Below are positions 39,406-39,541 of a stretch of 39,541 nt of DNA, piece after piece. The notes under the pieces are model-generated. The model had not been told where the DNA came from and ran no database searches. It worked only from the letters and a program-made list of their open reading frames with translations. Made by a program: the position numbers and the translations under genes. The first letter of the stretch is position 1. Each line of letters starts with the position of its first letter. Origin of the DNA: Alistipes sp. (GTDB taxonomy: Bacteria > Bacteroidota > Bacteroidia > Bacteroidales > Rikenellaceae); NCBI GenBank assembly GCA_017630735.1, contig JAGBUS010000010.1:1-39541 (forward strand), given 5' to 3'.

Positions 39406-39541
39406 CACCGCTTTTCCGTTCTGAAAAATGAGCGGATAAAATTGGAAGTTCTAATAAAATTAGAATATAGTTCTTTGAAGATTTTGAGCAGCTAAAGTTT
39501 TATCTATCTCCTATGAGATAATTTCAAAACAATACCTTTGA
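39406..39541 (+). other. Probable 16S rRNA operon leader (gene itself beyond window)
   Basis: After three tandem strong promoters comes a leader without a reading frame. It has a hairpin around 39409-39434, another, TTCTAAT-AAA-ATTAGAA (39449-39465), and a TTCTTTGAAGATTTTGAGCAG stretch (39471-39491) like the antitermination and processing sequences that precede 16S rRNA in Bacteroidetes. A further TACCTTTG lies at 39533-39540. No 16S sequence is reached, so the identity is inferred. Confidence 0.65.

Noticed and set aside
1..39541. Search for CRISPR arrays, tRNAs, insertion sequences, integrase sites and frameshifted genes
   Set aside because: No regularly spaced repeats, no cloverleaf with CCA-end features, no transposase-like protein and no split gene were seen by eye. 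A tRNA scan was not possible.

Overview
The window looks like chromosomal DNA of a Bacteroidales bacterium. Many promoters have the Bacteroidetes form TTTG/TTG - 19 to 21 nt - TAnnTTTG. Shine-Dalgarno sequences are sparse. Several Bacteroidetes-restricted families are present: DUF4252, DUF3467, DUF4271, the divergent HemD, and the XusABC siderophore system. An Alistipes/Rikenellaceae-like relative is my guess, but nothing here proves the genus. The region is almost entirely core housekeeping DNA with tight operons. I see no insertion sequence, prophage, CRISPR array or tRNA.

Layout. 1-714: 3' part of ilvE. 930-7269 (minus): pheS, then a TPR protein, an EnvC-like LytM protein, ybeY and mnmG, ending in a terminator that contains a near-perfect parS-like palindrome. 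7366-9645: patatin/outer-membrane barrel fusion. 9667-13615: DUF4252 protein, then queD-polA. 13866-17869 (minus): dxs-dapD and rplY(ctc)-pth. 18079-20032: pyrH, a TlpA-like thioredoxin and frr. 20229-20534: DUF3467. 20766-28892 (plus): a long run with a LysE-type exporter, cmk, ispH, a small membrane protein, an S41 protease, a histidine kinase, a DUF4271 membrane protein, hemD, rnpA and yidD. 28963-30929 (minus): cutC and a transglutaminase-like protein. 31011-37622: an iron-related block. 37696-39006 (minus): a C11-family lipoprotein peptidase. 39110-39541: a triple-promoter region with the hallmarks of an rRNA operon leader; the 16S gene probably begins just past the window.

The most interesting region is 31011-37622. 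A two-gene operon encodes a RIC/YtfE-like di-iron protein, with all six iron ligands kept but the N-terminal CC motif lost, and a LuxR/NarL regulator with a degenerate receiver. It lies divergent from xusABC (xenosiderophore TonB receptor, DUF4374 lipoprotein, PepSY membrane protein). In the 414-bp gap I find three promoters (operon, a probable small RNA, xusA), each with CCCTAT-type inverted repeats at matching distances. This suggests one regulon coupling iron/NO/oxygen sensing to siderophore capture and an unrecognised sRNA.

A second notable signal is a ~125-bp intergenic element, present just after ilvE and just after frr. It has three internal hairpins inside a closing stem. The stems differ in sequence but remain complementary in both copies, while the unpaired blocks are conserved. 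That covariation argues for a structured RNA or a structured mobile repeat. A related core lies inside a 131-bp imperfect palindrome after polA.
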